Of a stretch of DNA of 10,132 nt, positions 1-6,102 are shown in pieces (positions within the stretch are counted from its first letter, which is position 1; every line of letters starts with the position of its first letter). The stretch covers positions 1 to 10,132 of the forward strand of contig CAJMPM010000040.1 in assembly GCA_905215225.1 (NCBI GenBank). The letters are read 5' to 3'. The stretch is from an uncultured bacterium. Its GTDB lineage: Bacteria; Actinomycetota; Coriobacteriia; Coriobacteriales; Coriobacteriaceae. The position numbers and the translations under genes were made by a program. The notes under the pieces were generated by a model, which was not told where the DNA came from, ran no database searches, and saw only the letters and a program-made list of their open reading frames with translations.

Positions 1-166
1 CCGTACCCTTGATGAGACCCATAGACTCGTCAAAATCCGCGGCTGCCGCGTCTTGCAACTCGGTTGCCTCTGCTTTGGAATCAACAGGTTCGCTCGCCGG
101 CGCAGCGCTCTGGTCAATCGTCAGGCGCGGCGTACGAGCGGTCTTATCTTGATTGGTATCACTCAC
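1..166 (-). CDS. Asp23/Gls24-family envelope stress protein, N-terminal part (cut by left edge)
   Basis: Only about the first 55 codons are in the window; the rest lies beyond the left edge. The start is a GTG at 166-164, with GGAGG six bases upstream. It overlaps the end of the preceding amaP-like gene by 8 bases, a sign of translational coupling. The visible protein begins MSDTNQDKTARTPRLTID, then has a hydrophilic Ala/Glu-rich stretch, and reaches FDESMGLIKGT. An LIKGT-type strand is where the Asp23 fold commonly begins. Asp23/Gls24 proteins are cytoplasmic and are tethered under the membrane by AmaP, where they serve cell-envelope homeostasis. The call depends mostly on the AmaP-like neighbour and the tail of the fragment, because the diagnostic domain is not visible. 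It could instead be another short acidic protein of the same operon. Confidence 0.6.
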   Translation of the reverse strand, partial: MSDTNQDKTARTPRLTIDQSAAPASEPVDSKAEATELQDAAAADFDESMGLIKGT

Positions 167-704
167 CGGAAACCTCCACGGTCTGGACGGTAGTCTTGGA
201 CGGCAAAAAACGGACGCGCGTAGTCGTACCCGGCGTGCCGAGCATGGTGTCGCAAGCTTCCTCGATGCGCTGCTGCATCGCGGTAGCCAGAGATGCCACG
301 TCCTTATCGTCAAGCGCGATAGCCTCGACCTTAAATCGGACGTGCGAATCGTCGGGGCCTTGGACGCGGGCCTCGACATGCTCGACCATCACGCGGTCGT
401 CGCGCTCGGCAGCAGCCCTGGCACACGAAGAAAGCGCCGCAAGGGTAACCTCGATATTGCGCTCCCCCGCCGGATGCACGCAGGACGGCTCGCGACGAGC
501 AAACATCAGGCGAAAGAAGCTTACCAGCACGCCGATCGCCACAACTCCGCCGCATGCCGTCACGACAATGCGCGGCATGGGGTCGCGCATCAGCAGCATA
601 AAGCGATACGTATACGGCCCCCAAAACTGGCAGACAAGCGTACCCAGCGCCACGATGGCGGCGGCAAGATACACAATCGCTAGGGCTCGTTTGAGTACGC
701 GCAC
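159..704 (-). CDS. amaP: AmaP-like alkaline shock response membrane anchor protein
   Basis: The product is 181 residues, close to the usual size of AmaP. Two hydrophobic helices are clear, at about residues 7-27 and 44-67, separated by a short polar stretch (GPYTYRFMLLMRDP). A positive segment follows (FARRE). The cytoplasmic part, about residues 83-178, alternates hydrophobic strands and a helix (NIEVTLAALSSCARAAA, then VEHVEARVQG and VRFKVEAIALDD), as in Asp23-like domains. In Gram-positive bacteria AmaP anchors Asp23 to the membrane, and the next gene downstream fits Asp23. The start is a GTG at 704-702 with GGGAG six bases upstream. The gene is probably transcribed from the TATAAT box at 755-760. 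The family call is from architecture and context; the symbol is by analogy to staphylococcal amaP. Confidence 0.72.
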   Translation of the reverse strand: MRVLKRALAIVYLAAAIVALGTLVCQFWGPYTYRFMLLMRDPMPRIVVTACGGVVAIGVLVSFFRLMFARREPSCVHPAGERNIEVTLAALSSCARAAAERDDRVMVEHVEARVQGPDDSHVRFKVEAIALDDKDVASLATAMQQRIEEACDTMLGTPGTTTRVRFLPSKTTVQTVEVSGE

Positions 705-754
705 GTGGCGCTCCCTTCAAATCTCGGCTCTCGAAATGCAAAACGGTTCGCATC

Positions 755-760
755 ATTATA
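755..760 (-). promoter_or_regulatory. Candidate -10 box for the amaP-asp23 operon
   Basis: Read on the minus strand, 760-755 is a perfect TATAAT. Transcription would start near 748, giving a leader of about 44 bases before the amaP GTG. No convincing -35 is present at 16-18 bases upstream; that position falls inside the yebC terminator stem. The T-run of that terminator directly abuts the box, so the two signals are packed together. The box is seen; its use as a promoter is inferred. Confidence 0.4.
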
Positions 761-764
761 AAAG

Positions 765-800
765 AGCCGGGTCCGGTGCTCTACGCACGCGGATCCGGCT
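765..800 (-). terminator. Rho-independent terminator of yebC
   Basis: Bases 765-775 pair with 790-800 (AGCCGGRTCCG-type arms with one mismatch). The stem continues as GTGC/GCAC (776-779 with 785-788) around a five-base loop, with one bulged base at 789. On the minus strand the stem is followed by CTTTTAT. It lies about 70 bases after the yebC stop. Confidence 0.7.
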
Positions 801-847
801 CATCTATTCCACGAGGCTTGCATGCTCGCTTCATTATGCCCAGATAT

Positions 848-865
848 GCACGGCTTAACCCGTGC
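848..865 (-). terminator. Small hairpin just after yebC
   Basis: GCACGG (848-853) and CCGTGC (860-865) form a perfect 6-bp stem with a six-base loop, starting five bases after the yebC stop codon. The sequence after it on the minus strand (ATATCTGG) is only weakly T-rich. It could protect the 3' end or be an accessory terminator; the stronger hairpin at 765-800 is the likelier stop. Confidence 0.35.
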
Positions 866-870
866 GGGCG

Positions 871-1677
871 CTACTCCTCCTCGAGGGCAGCGATGACCTC
901 GTCGGTCATGTCCATGGTGCTGTAAACATCCTGGACGTCGTCGAGCTCCTCAAGACGGTCGATGAGGCGCTGAACCTTCTTGGCGTCGGCGCCGGAAACC
1001 TCGGTCGGGGTGGTCGGGACCATGGTGGTCTCGGAACCCTTGACCTGGACGCCCTGCTCCTCGAGCGCCTTGGAGACAGCCATGACCTCGTTGGCAGTAG
1101 TCCAGACGATCCACTCCTCGCCGGCGTCCTCGTAGTCCTCGCCACCGGCCTCGGCGATGGCCATCATGAACTCATCCTCGTCACCGGCAGCACCGTTGGC
1201 GATCATGGTCTCCTTCTTGGCGTTCTCGTCCAGGATCTCCTTGGCGACGACGATCTGGCCCTTGCGCTCAAACTGGAAGGCGACGGAGCCGGAGGTGCCC
1301 AGGTTGCCACCAGCGTGGGAGAAGGCGGAACGAACATCAGCGGCGGTACGGTTGCGGTTGTCGGTCAGGCAGTCGACGTAGACGGCGACACCGGCGGGAC
1401 CGTAGCCCTCGTACACGATGTTCTCGTAGACGGCGGCGTCAGCACCCGAACCAAAAGCCTTGTCGATAGCGGACTTGATCTTGTCCTTAGGCATGGACTG
1501 AGCCTTGGCCTTGGCAACGGCAGCGGCGAGGCTGGCGTTGTTCTCGGGCAGCGGGTCGCCGCCGAGACGGGCAGCAACGGTGATGTTGCGGCTGAGCTTG
1601 GAGAAGAGGGCGGAACGCTTGGCGTCCTGCGCGCCCTTACGATGCTTGGTTGTGGCCCACTTAGAGTGTCCGGACAT
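871..1677 (-). CDS. yebC: YebC/TACO1-family protein
   Basis: The N-terminus MSGHSKWATTKHRKGAQDAK is the hallmark of the family. Other typical blocks follow: LFSKLSRNITVAARLGGDP, MPKDKIKSAIDKAFG, YEGYGPAGVAVYVDCLTDNR, GGNLGTSGSVAFQFERKG and, near the end, LEELDDVQDVYSTMD. YebC proteins were long listed as transcription regulators. More recent work on YebC and mitochondrial TACO1 supports a ribosome-associated role in translating difficult stretches such as polyproline, so I would not treat it as a DNA-binding regulator by default. At 268 residues it is longer than the common 240-250. The extra length is an acidic and Lys/Ala-rich insertion around residues 150-180 (ILDENAKKETMIANGAAGDE). The ATG at 1677 has AGGAG six bases upstream. 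It appears to be a single-gene unit. Confidence 0.96.
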   Translation of the reverse strand: MSGHSKWATTKHRKGAQDAKRSALFSKLSRNITVAARLGGDPLPENNASLAAAVAKAKAQSMPKDKIKSAIDKAFGSGADAAVYENIVYEGYGPAGVAVYVDCLTDNRNRTAADVRSAFSHAGGNLGTSGSVAFQFERKGQIVVAKEILDENAKKETMIANGAAGDEDEFMMAIAEAGGEDYEDAGEEWIVWTTANEVMAVSKALEEQGVQVKGSETTMVPTTPTEVSGADAKKVQRLIDRLEELDDVQDVYSTMDMTDEVIAALEEE

Positions 1678-1741
1678 ACGTGTCTCCTATCGGTTTCGAC
1701 CTAAAGCCCAGCGCAGATGCTCGGGCAATATAAACAAACGT

Positions 1742-1770
1742 CGTTATGATATACCTACTGGCCTGCGAGA
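1742..1770 (-). promoter_or_regulatory. Weak candidate promoter for yebC
   Basis: On the minus strand a TATCAT-like -10 sits in the AT-rich stretch around 1745-1752. A TTTATC-like -35 lies about 17 bases further upstream, partly beyond the right end of the interval. The -35 matches consensus poorly, and a second TATATT close to 1730 is an alternative -10. This AT-rich block is the only plausible promoter in the gap before yebC. Confidence 0.25.
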
Positions 1771-1799
1771 TAAACCCCAAAATGAAGGCGTCGTGATGA

Positions 1800-1841
1800 T
1801 GACCCCTTTGGTGCAAAGAAACCTGACCCCCAATGTACCAA
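1800..1841. repeat. REP-like intergenic element B, after the DUF6020 gene
   Basis: This short stretch starts one base after the stop codon of the membrane-protein gene. It holds TGACCCC twice (1800-1806 and 1824-1830). It also has an imperfect inverted repeat TTGGTGCA (1808-1815) with TGTACCAA (1834-1841), and a compact CTTTG-GTG-CAAAG palindrome inside. On the minus strand 1830-1814 reads GGGGTCAGGTTTCTTTG, which matches 13 of 17 bases, without gaps, of GGGGACAGGCACCTTTG at 4090-4074. G-rich motifs ending in short hairpins are typical of REP elements spread by Y1-type (RAYT) transposases; that link is inference. There is no T-run, so it is not a standard terminator. Confidence 0.5.
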
Positions 1842-1842
1842 G

Positions 1843-4026
1843 TTAGAACCAGAGGAAGTCGCTGCGGGTGACGGTGGCGCCGATGGCAAAGGGCATGCAG
1901 GCGATGACCGGATACAGATAGCGCATGTAGGTCGAGCCGTTGCACGGACCAATCAGGCACACGGCGAGCACGCCCAACAGCGGCACCCAGATTGCCAGCG
2001 CACGCCATGAATGACGGCGCAACAGGTAAACCACCACGACGATCATGATCCACACATAGGTGGCCGAGCTCATGGTGAGCGAGATAAACGGGACGCGTTG
2101 TACTGCCACGCGATACAGGTTGATCAGGTGATCACACCAGCGCACAACCTTGCTATCGACCGGATGAAAGTCGAAGTACTTGAGGTTATCGGGCTTCGCC
2201 ATAATCTCGGCACTGCGCGCAGTGCTGTAGACCCACGCATCGCGCGCGCTCGGATAAAAATAGCCATAGTAGTTATTGATAAGCGCCGAAATATAGCACT
2301 CGGGATCCTTCTTAAACATCTGGGCCCATACCTCAAAATAGGCATCGATGTCCTCCTGCGAGGCGTACTCGTTAAAGCAGTTCTTGACGGCATCGGACTT
2401 ATCTGGGTTGTAACGGCGGCCCAGATTCTCGTACTTGAGCACACGGTCGATCACGGCGCGCTCCTCGTCGGTCACCGAACCGTCGCAAGGAGCCTCCACG
2501 ATGGTGCCGTCCTCCTTAACCGTGGGGTTGACGCCCGAGTTGAGGCCGTCGTGCTTTTGGACGAAACGAGCCGTCTGCTGGAACGGAATCGAGAGGATTT
2601 CGCGCTTGGAACCAGGCGTGATATCGTGCGCCGGCATAAAGACCTTGGTGAAGTACATATTAGAGGCAAGGCAGAGCGCGAGCACCGCGAGAACGCCAAC
2701 CCAGCGGAAACGCGGGATGGCGCCCGAAGGCGCAGCACCAGTCTGCTTGGCTGCACGACGAGCCACATGCACGTCCCATACGCAAAACGCCGCCGCGATT
2801 ACGCATGCCGCCAGGGGAAACACCAGGCCGCCGTTGCGCAGGAACGTGGAACCCATGGCGCCCAGAGCGAGCAGCAGCCAGTCGTGGCGCGCAAAGAGCA
2901 CGGGGGCTTTCTCGCCCGCTCGCTCGACATTGGCATCACGACGGGGCAAGCCACATGCCACGAGCTTAACGGTCTGTACCAGCAGCACCAAGAACGCGTC
3001 GGCAAAGAGCACGTCTTTGGTGAGCAGCGCCGCGTAGTTAGAGAACATCGGCATAAACGCAAAGAACAGCAGGATCGCACCGCGAACCGGAAGGCTCACG
3101 CCCAGTTTGCGCAGCGACGAAATGGAATAGGCCATGCAGGCGGCCGTAATGACGAACTGAGCGCAGGTGTAGATGGCAAGACCTGCGTTGGCGCTGTTGA
3201 ACAGTGAAAGCCCCAGATGGACGCACGAACCGATGATAGCCGTGTGCACCACGGGGTGATGTCCGTTGAGCAGCACGTTGGGGTTGAGTAGGCGCAGGTA
3301 GTCGCTCGTGCCATTGGGATAGTTGAACCACTGGCGAATCTGCGCGCCCGTATCTCCCATAAAAAGGCCAGGCAGCGAAGCGATGAGCGTGGGCGCCCAG
3401 GCGATCATAAGCACCAGGAAGGGCCCGGCAAAGGGATGGACCGAGAGCACGGCGTGAGCCACACGCCATACGCGGCCAAAGTGCGCCTCGGAAAACGGAA
3501 TGCGCCGAGAGCTCAGCCAATCTAGACACTCAAAGGCAAGGTAGAAGGCCACGATCGCCAGAAGCATCCAGCCCGCGCCGCCAATCCAGGCGCAGATGAA
3601 GCGGGCTTTGTCGCCAAGGACAATCTCAGCCGAGTCGGTGAGATCGTAGCTGCGGCCGAACACCATGCAGATGGCGAAGAACAGCGACGGCAGAATGATC
3701 GATGGGCGCCAGGTGTCGCCACGGCCAAAGAACACGTAGCGAAACGGCAAGGTGAGCAGGCAGGCAAGTGCAAGCAGCATGACCGCGTCGGTATGGCCGG
3801 CAAACGAGAGGAGTACCTCGTAGCACACGTACAGCATGCCCGAGGCTTTGGGGTCAATCGCCAAGACTGCGTTGCTCGACACCGGGGCGGGATCGATGGA
3901 AAACGCCGTGGTCGCCAACAGCGCGAGCAAAAATGCGATGAGCGTCTGCCTGGCGGGGTAGCGCTTAAACCAGACGATGCGGGCAGCGTCGCGCGCAGCC
4001 GTTGTGGAGAGGTCGGAATCCTTCAC
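1843..4026 (-). CDS. DUF6020-type polytopic membrane protein, putative GT-C-fold glycosyltransferase
   Basis: The product has 727 residues and roughly a dozen membrane segments, for example about 28-45, 81-97, 108-124, 145-165, 201-220, 262-276 and 285-303, with three more at the C-terminus. Landmarks resemble the DUF6020 family: LFMGDTGAQIRQW (Asp225) after an early helix pair, NGHHPVVHTAI (256-264), LTKDVLFADAF (335-345), FLRNGG (395-400), and REILSIPFQQTARFV at the start of a long soluble domain (about 470-640). A conserved Asp in the first large extracytoplasmic loop, with HP and RNG motifs, fits GT-C enzymes that use lipid-linked sugars. Substrate and acceptor cannot be told, and enzymatic activity is inference. 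The start is a GTG at 4026; the ribosome site is weak (AAAGG ten bases upstream). Related short repeats lie on both sides of the gene. Confidence 0.7.
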   Translation of the reverse strand: MKDSDLSTTAARDAARIVWFKRYPARQTLIAFLLALLATTAFSIDPAPVSSNAVLAIDPKASGMLYVCYEVLLSFAGHTDAVMLLALACLLTLPFRYVFFGRGDTWRPSIILPSLFFAICMVFGRSYDLTDSAEIVLGDKARFICAWIGGAGWMLLAIVAFYLAFECLDWLSSRRIPFSEAHFGRVWRVAHAVLSVHPFAGPFLVLMIAWAPTLIASLPGLFMGDTGAQIRQWFNYPNGTSDYLRLLNPNVLLNGHHPVVHTAIIGSCVHLGLSLFNSANAGLAIYTCAQFVITAACMAYSISSLRKLGVSLPVRGAILLFFAFMPMFSNYAALLTKDVLFADAFLVLLVQTVKLVACGLPRRDANVERAGEKAPVLFARHDWLLLALGAMGSTFLRNGGLVFPLAACVIAAAFCVWDVHVARRAAKQTGAAPSGAIPRFRWVGVLAVLALCLASNMYFTKVFMPAHDITPGSKREILSIPFQQTARFVQKHDGLNSGVNPTVKEDGTIVEAPCDGSVTDEERAVIDRVLKYENLGRRYNPDKSDAVKNCFNEYASQEDIDAYFEVWAQMFKKDPECYISALINNYYGYFYPSARDAWVYSTARSAEIMAKPDNLKYFDFHPVDSKVVRWCDHLINLYRVAVQRVPFISLTMSSATYVWIMIVVVVYLLRRHSWRALAIWVPLLGVLAVCLIGPCNGSTYMRYLYPVIACMPFAIGATVTRSDFLWF

Positions 4027-4063
4027 AGTCCAAAAGCCTTTCTAGAAACCTATCAAACTCGGC

Positions 4064-4104
4064 AAAACCACCACAAAGGTGCCTGTCCCCTTTGTGGTGG
4101 TTTT
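4064..4104. terminator. Perfect 16-bp hairpin, terminator of lgt and REP-like element A
   Basis: AAAACCACCACAAAGG (4064-4079) and its exact reverse complement (4089-4104) enclose a nine-base loop. The arms begin with AAAA and end with TTTT, so each strand carries a T-run at the 3' side of the stem, the form of a bidirectional terminator. It lies six bases after the lgt stop codon and 38 bases upstream of the DUF6020 start, so it should separate the two genes. The inner sequence GGGGACAGGCACCTTTG (4090-4074, minus strand) is related to the element at 1814-1830. Confidence 0.75.
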
Positions 4105-4109
4105 GGTGG

Positions 4110-4931
4110 TTAGGCGTCCAGGTAGACGCGCTGGGGACGGTTGCGGCGGAGGGCAATGATGATGAGCGCCAGGCCCGCAATCACGAGTGGCAGACTCAGC
4201 AGCTGGCCCATGGTGATGACGCCGCCCAGCAGATAGCCCAGCTGGGCATCGGGCACGCGCACAAACTCAATGAGGAAGCGGACGATGCCGTAACCCATCA
4301 CAAACACGCCCATAAACGTGCCCTGGGGCAGCAGCGGTTTTTTGCGGCTGAGCACCTGCAAGATGCAAAAGAGCACAATGCCCTCTAGGAATGCCTCGTA
4401 GAGCTGGGAGGGATGGCGCGGCATATCGCCCGCGGCGCCGCCGAAGATCACGCCCCAGGGCAGATCGGTCGGCTTGCCCCACAGCTCTCCGTTGACAAAG
4501 TTGGCGCAGCGCCCCAGGCACAGGGCCAGCGGAGCACCGATGACCGCGAGGTCTGCCAAAGTCCACGCGTCGAGCTTGTACATACGGCACACGAGCACGC
4601 CACCGATGATACCGCCCACCAGGCCGCCATGGAAGCTCATGCCGCCCTCGTTGGTGGCAAAGATCTCGAGCGGATGTGCCCAGTAGTAGCCATCACCGTA
4701 AAAGATGACGTAGAACAGCCGGGCGCCAATGATAAGGCCAAAGACCACACCGACCACAACGCTCGTCAGGTCGTCGACCGCAATGTCGAAACCCCAACGG
4801 CGCTGCGTGCGGTACATGACGACCGCCGTGAGCAGGGCGCCGACCACATAGGCCAAGCCGTACCAGTAGATGGTGATGGGCCCCGCCGAAATCGCGACGG
4901 GATCAAGCATATGGTAGAAGTCGTTGAGCAT
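4110..4931 (-). CDS. lgt: Phosphatidylglycerol--prolipoprotein diacylglyceryl transferase
   Basis: Lgt is an inner-membrane enzyme. It moves diacylglycerol from phosphatidylglycerol onto the lipobox cysteine of prolipoproteins, the first step of lipoprotein maturation. Family motifs are intact: the IYWYGLAYVVG first helix, GARLFYV (69-75), SFHGGLVGG with His101, the signature GRCANFVNGELWG (140-152, Arg141, Asn144, Glu149), HPSQLYEA (173-180), and a C-terminal FLIEFVRVPD segment. About seven membrane helices are predicted by eye. The reading frame is open further upstream, but I chose the ATG at 4931 because AGGAGG stands six bases before it and MLNDFYHMLDPVAI matches a normal Lgt start; this gives 273 residues, a usual size. 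It follows the NifU-domain gene on the same strand, with a hairpin between them. Confidence 0.97.
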   Translation of the reverse strand: MLNDFYHMLDPVAISAGPITIYWYGLAYVVGALLTAVVMYRTQRRWGFDIAVDDLTSVVVGVVFGLIIGARLFYVIFYGDGYYWAHPLEIFATNEGGMSFHGGLVGGIIGGVLVCRMYKLDAWTLADLAVIGAPLALCLGRCANFVNGELWGKPTDLPWGVIFGGAAGDMPRHPSQLYEAFLEGIVLFCILQVLSRKKPLLPQGTFMGVFVMGYGIVRFLIEFVRVPDAQLGYLLGGVITMGQLLSLPLVIAGLALIIIALRRNRPQRVYLDA

Positions 4932-4958
4932 GTCGACCCTCCTACTCCCTACATACAA

Positions 4959-4991
4959 ATGCGGCCGCGGGCCTTGCGCTCGCAGCCGCAT
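4959..4991 (-). terminator. Terminator-like hairpin between the NifU-domain gene and lgt
   Basis: On the minus strand ATGCGGCTGCG (4991-4981) pairs over 11 bp, with one U-G wobble, to CGCGGCCGCAT (4969-4959), with an 11-base loop. The moderately T-rich tail TTGTAT follows. It is about 50 bases after the NifU-domain stop and 28 bases before the lgt ATG. It could terminate the first gene, or attenuate read-through into lgt, for which I see no clear separate promoter. Confidence 0.55.
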
Positions 4992-5009
4992 ATTTGGGCG
5001 TAACGTCTA

Positions 5010-5029
5010 TGCGGAGTACGCCGTCCGCA
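5010..5029. other. Short hairpin after the NifU-domain gene
   Basis: TGCGGA (5010-5015) and TCCGCA (5024-5029) are a perfect 6-bp inverted repeat with an eight-base loop, 11 bases after the stop codon. No T-run follows on the minus strand. It may stabilise the 3' end; the role is unknown. Confidence 0.3.
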
Positions 5030-5040
5030 GCTTTCGCATC

Positions 5041-5319
5041 TTAGAACGGCGCGTACTCGTCGTACAGGTCCTCGGTCTCGCCGGAGGCATTGACCTGCTC
5101 GACACGGGTAACGCCGGGTACGTGCTCCTTGAGGATACGCTCGATACCCATGGACAGGGTCAGTGCGCTCATAGGGCAGCCGGCGCAGGCACCCTGCAGT
5201 TCCAGCTGGACGACGCCCTCGTCGTCGACGCCCACATACTCCATATCGCCGCCGTCAGCCTGCAGGTTGGGGCGAATCTCTTCAAGAACCTTCTTAAGCA
5301 GCTCTTCGTTAACAGCCAC
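5041..5319 (-). CDS. NifU C-terminal-domain protein (Fe-S cluster scaffold/carrier)
   Basis: This is a stand-alone NifU C-terminal (Nfu-type) domain of 92 residues. It opens with LLKKVLEEIRPNLQADGGDMEYVGV and contains GACAGCPMSALTL with the two cluster-binding cysteines, Cys45 and Cys48. Such proteins bind a [4Fe-4S] cluster between two subunits and pass it to target enzymes in the cytoplasm. The C-terminal 25 residues (NASGETEDLYDEYAPF) extend past the core domain and are acidic. The start is a GTG at 5319 with AAAGGAG five bases upstream. No other suf/isc gene is in the window. A perfect 16-bp GC palindrome sits 22 bases upstream of the start. Confidence 0.93.
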   Translation of the reverse strand: MAVNEELLKKVLEEIRPNLQADGGDMEYVGVDDEGVVQLELQGACAGCPMSALTLSMGIERILKEHVPGVTRVEQVNASGETEDLYDEYAPF

Positions 5320-5341
5320 AGGGGCTCCTTTCTCACAATAA

Positions 5342-5357
5342 CGCGGGCGCGCCCGCG
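5342..5357. promoter_or_regulatory. Perfect GC palindrome upstream of the NifU-domain gene
   Basis: CGCGGGCGCGCCCGCG is identical to its own reverse complement. It lies between the deaminase and the NifU-domain gene, just before the ribosome site of the latter. It could be a dimeric regulator site or a 5' leader hairpin. A TAACAT box on the minus strand at about 5368-5373 could be the -10 of the gene, placing the palindrome at the start of the transcript. Only the palindrome itself is certain. Confidence 0.4.
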
Positions 5358-5493
5358 GACAGAGCTATGTTACTACAGCCGTGTACCCGCTCACGAGCCG
5401 TCCATGCGCGCAGACACGACTTTCACGAGCAGTCAATTTGGGACGGGCTATTTAGCTGCTTTTGCCGGCGGCCGGCGCTAGCACACGCTGCCG

Positions 5494-6018
5494 CTACTGC
5501 TGAGTTTGTCCCCCGGTACCAATCTGGACATCGACGATGACCTGGCGGTAGCTAATGCCGCAGGAGTCGAGAATGCGACGGCTGATACGGCCATCGTCGG
5601 TGTCGGCGTACTTATTGTCCAGGTAGACAACCTCGCCCACACCTACCTGCGCCAGGATCTTGGCGCAGTCATGACACGGGAACAGCGTGACGTAGACCGT
5701 GGAACCCTCGAGGTCCTTGAGCGAGCCACGGTAGTTGAGCACGGCGTTCGCCTCGGCATGGACCACGTAGTTGTGCTTGTCCTGCAGCGGGTCGTCGCTC
5801 GTACCCCACGGGAAAAAGTCGTCGTTGAGCGCCGAGGGCGTACCGTTGTAGCCCACCGAAAGGATGCGGTGGTTGGTGCTGGCGATGCACGCGCCTACCT
5901 GCGTATTGGGATCCTTGCTGCGGCGCTGCGCGGCGATGGCTACGCTCATAAAGAACTCGTCCCAGCTAATAACGTCGCGGCGCTTGCCTGACGAAGTTTG
6001 ATGAAGATCGTCCGACAT
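5494..6018 (-). CDS. Deoxycytidylate deaminase family protein (ComEB-type)
   Basis: The zinc-dependent deaminase motifs are complete: HAEANAVLN (87-95; His87 and catalytic Glu89) and PCHDCAK (114-120; Cys115 and Cys118). The upstream block SKDPNTQVGACI (34-45) and NGTPSALNDDFFPW are typical of dCMP deaminases, which make dUMP for thymidylate synthesis. The frame is open to 6090, but I chose the ATG at 6018: GGAGG lies eight bases before it, and the upstream codons overlap the likely promoter. The product is then 174 residues, normal for the family. Substrate cannot be settled from the motifs; a cytidine or guanine deaminase is less likely because of the SKDPNTQVG block. It follows coaX but seems to have its own promoter. 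Confidence 0.92.
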   Translation of the reverse strand: MSDDLHQTSSGKRRDVISWDEFFMSVAIAAQRRSKDPNTQVGACIASTNHRILSVGYNGTPSALNDDFFPWGTSDDPLQDKHNYVVHAEANAVLNYRGSLKDLEGSTVYVTLFPCHDCAKILAQVGVGEVVYLDNKYADTDDGRISRRILDSCGISYRQVIVDVQIGTGGQTQQ

Positions 6019-6038
6019 GGCAGACACCTCCGAAATCG

Positions 6039-6061
6039 CAATAGTTTGACCTATTGTAGCA
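6039..6061 (-). promoter_or_regulatory. Promoter with overlapping operator-like inverted repeat before the deaminase gene
   Basis: On the minus strand TGCTACAAT (6061-6053) is an extended -10 (TG-N-TACAAT); no good -35 accompanies it. Overlapping it is a perfect inverted repeat CAATAG-N6-CTATTG (6039-6056), which would cover the end of the -10 and the start site near 6046. That position suits repression. The promoter and the repeat are both visible; the regulator is unknown. Confidence 0.5.
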
Positions 6062-6102
6062 GGTGAAAGGTGGAGACGTTTTTGTCCCACCAGCCCCTCG
6101 CC

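Noticed and set aside
862..1704. Long plus-strand open frame opposite yebC (280 codons)
   Set aside because: It mirrors the conserved yebC gene, its protein is a Gly/Val/Leu-rich shadow with no domain, and it has no ribosome site.
2011..3207. 398-codon plus-strand open frame opposite the DUF6020 gene
   Set aside because: His/Arg/Gln-rich composition is typical of an antisense shadow in high-GC DNA; the minus-strand gene has coherent membrane helices and motifs.
5463..5476. GCCGGC repeats after the deaminase stop as a terminator
   Set aside because: The stem is only five pairs with a three-base loop, and A, not T, follows on the minus strand.
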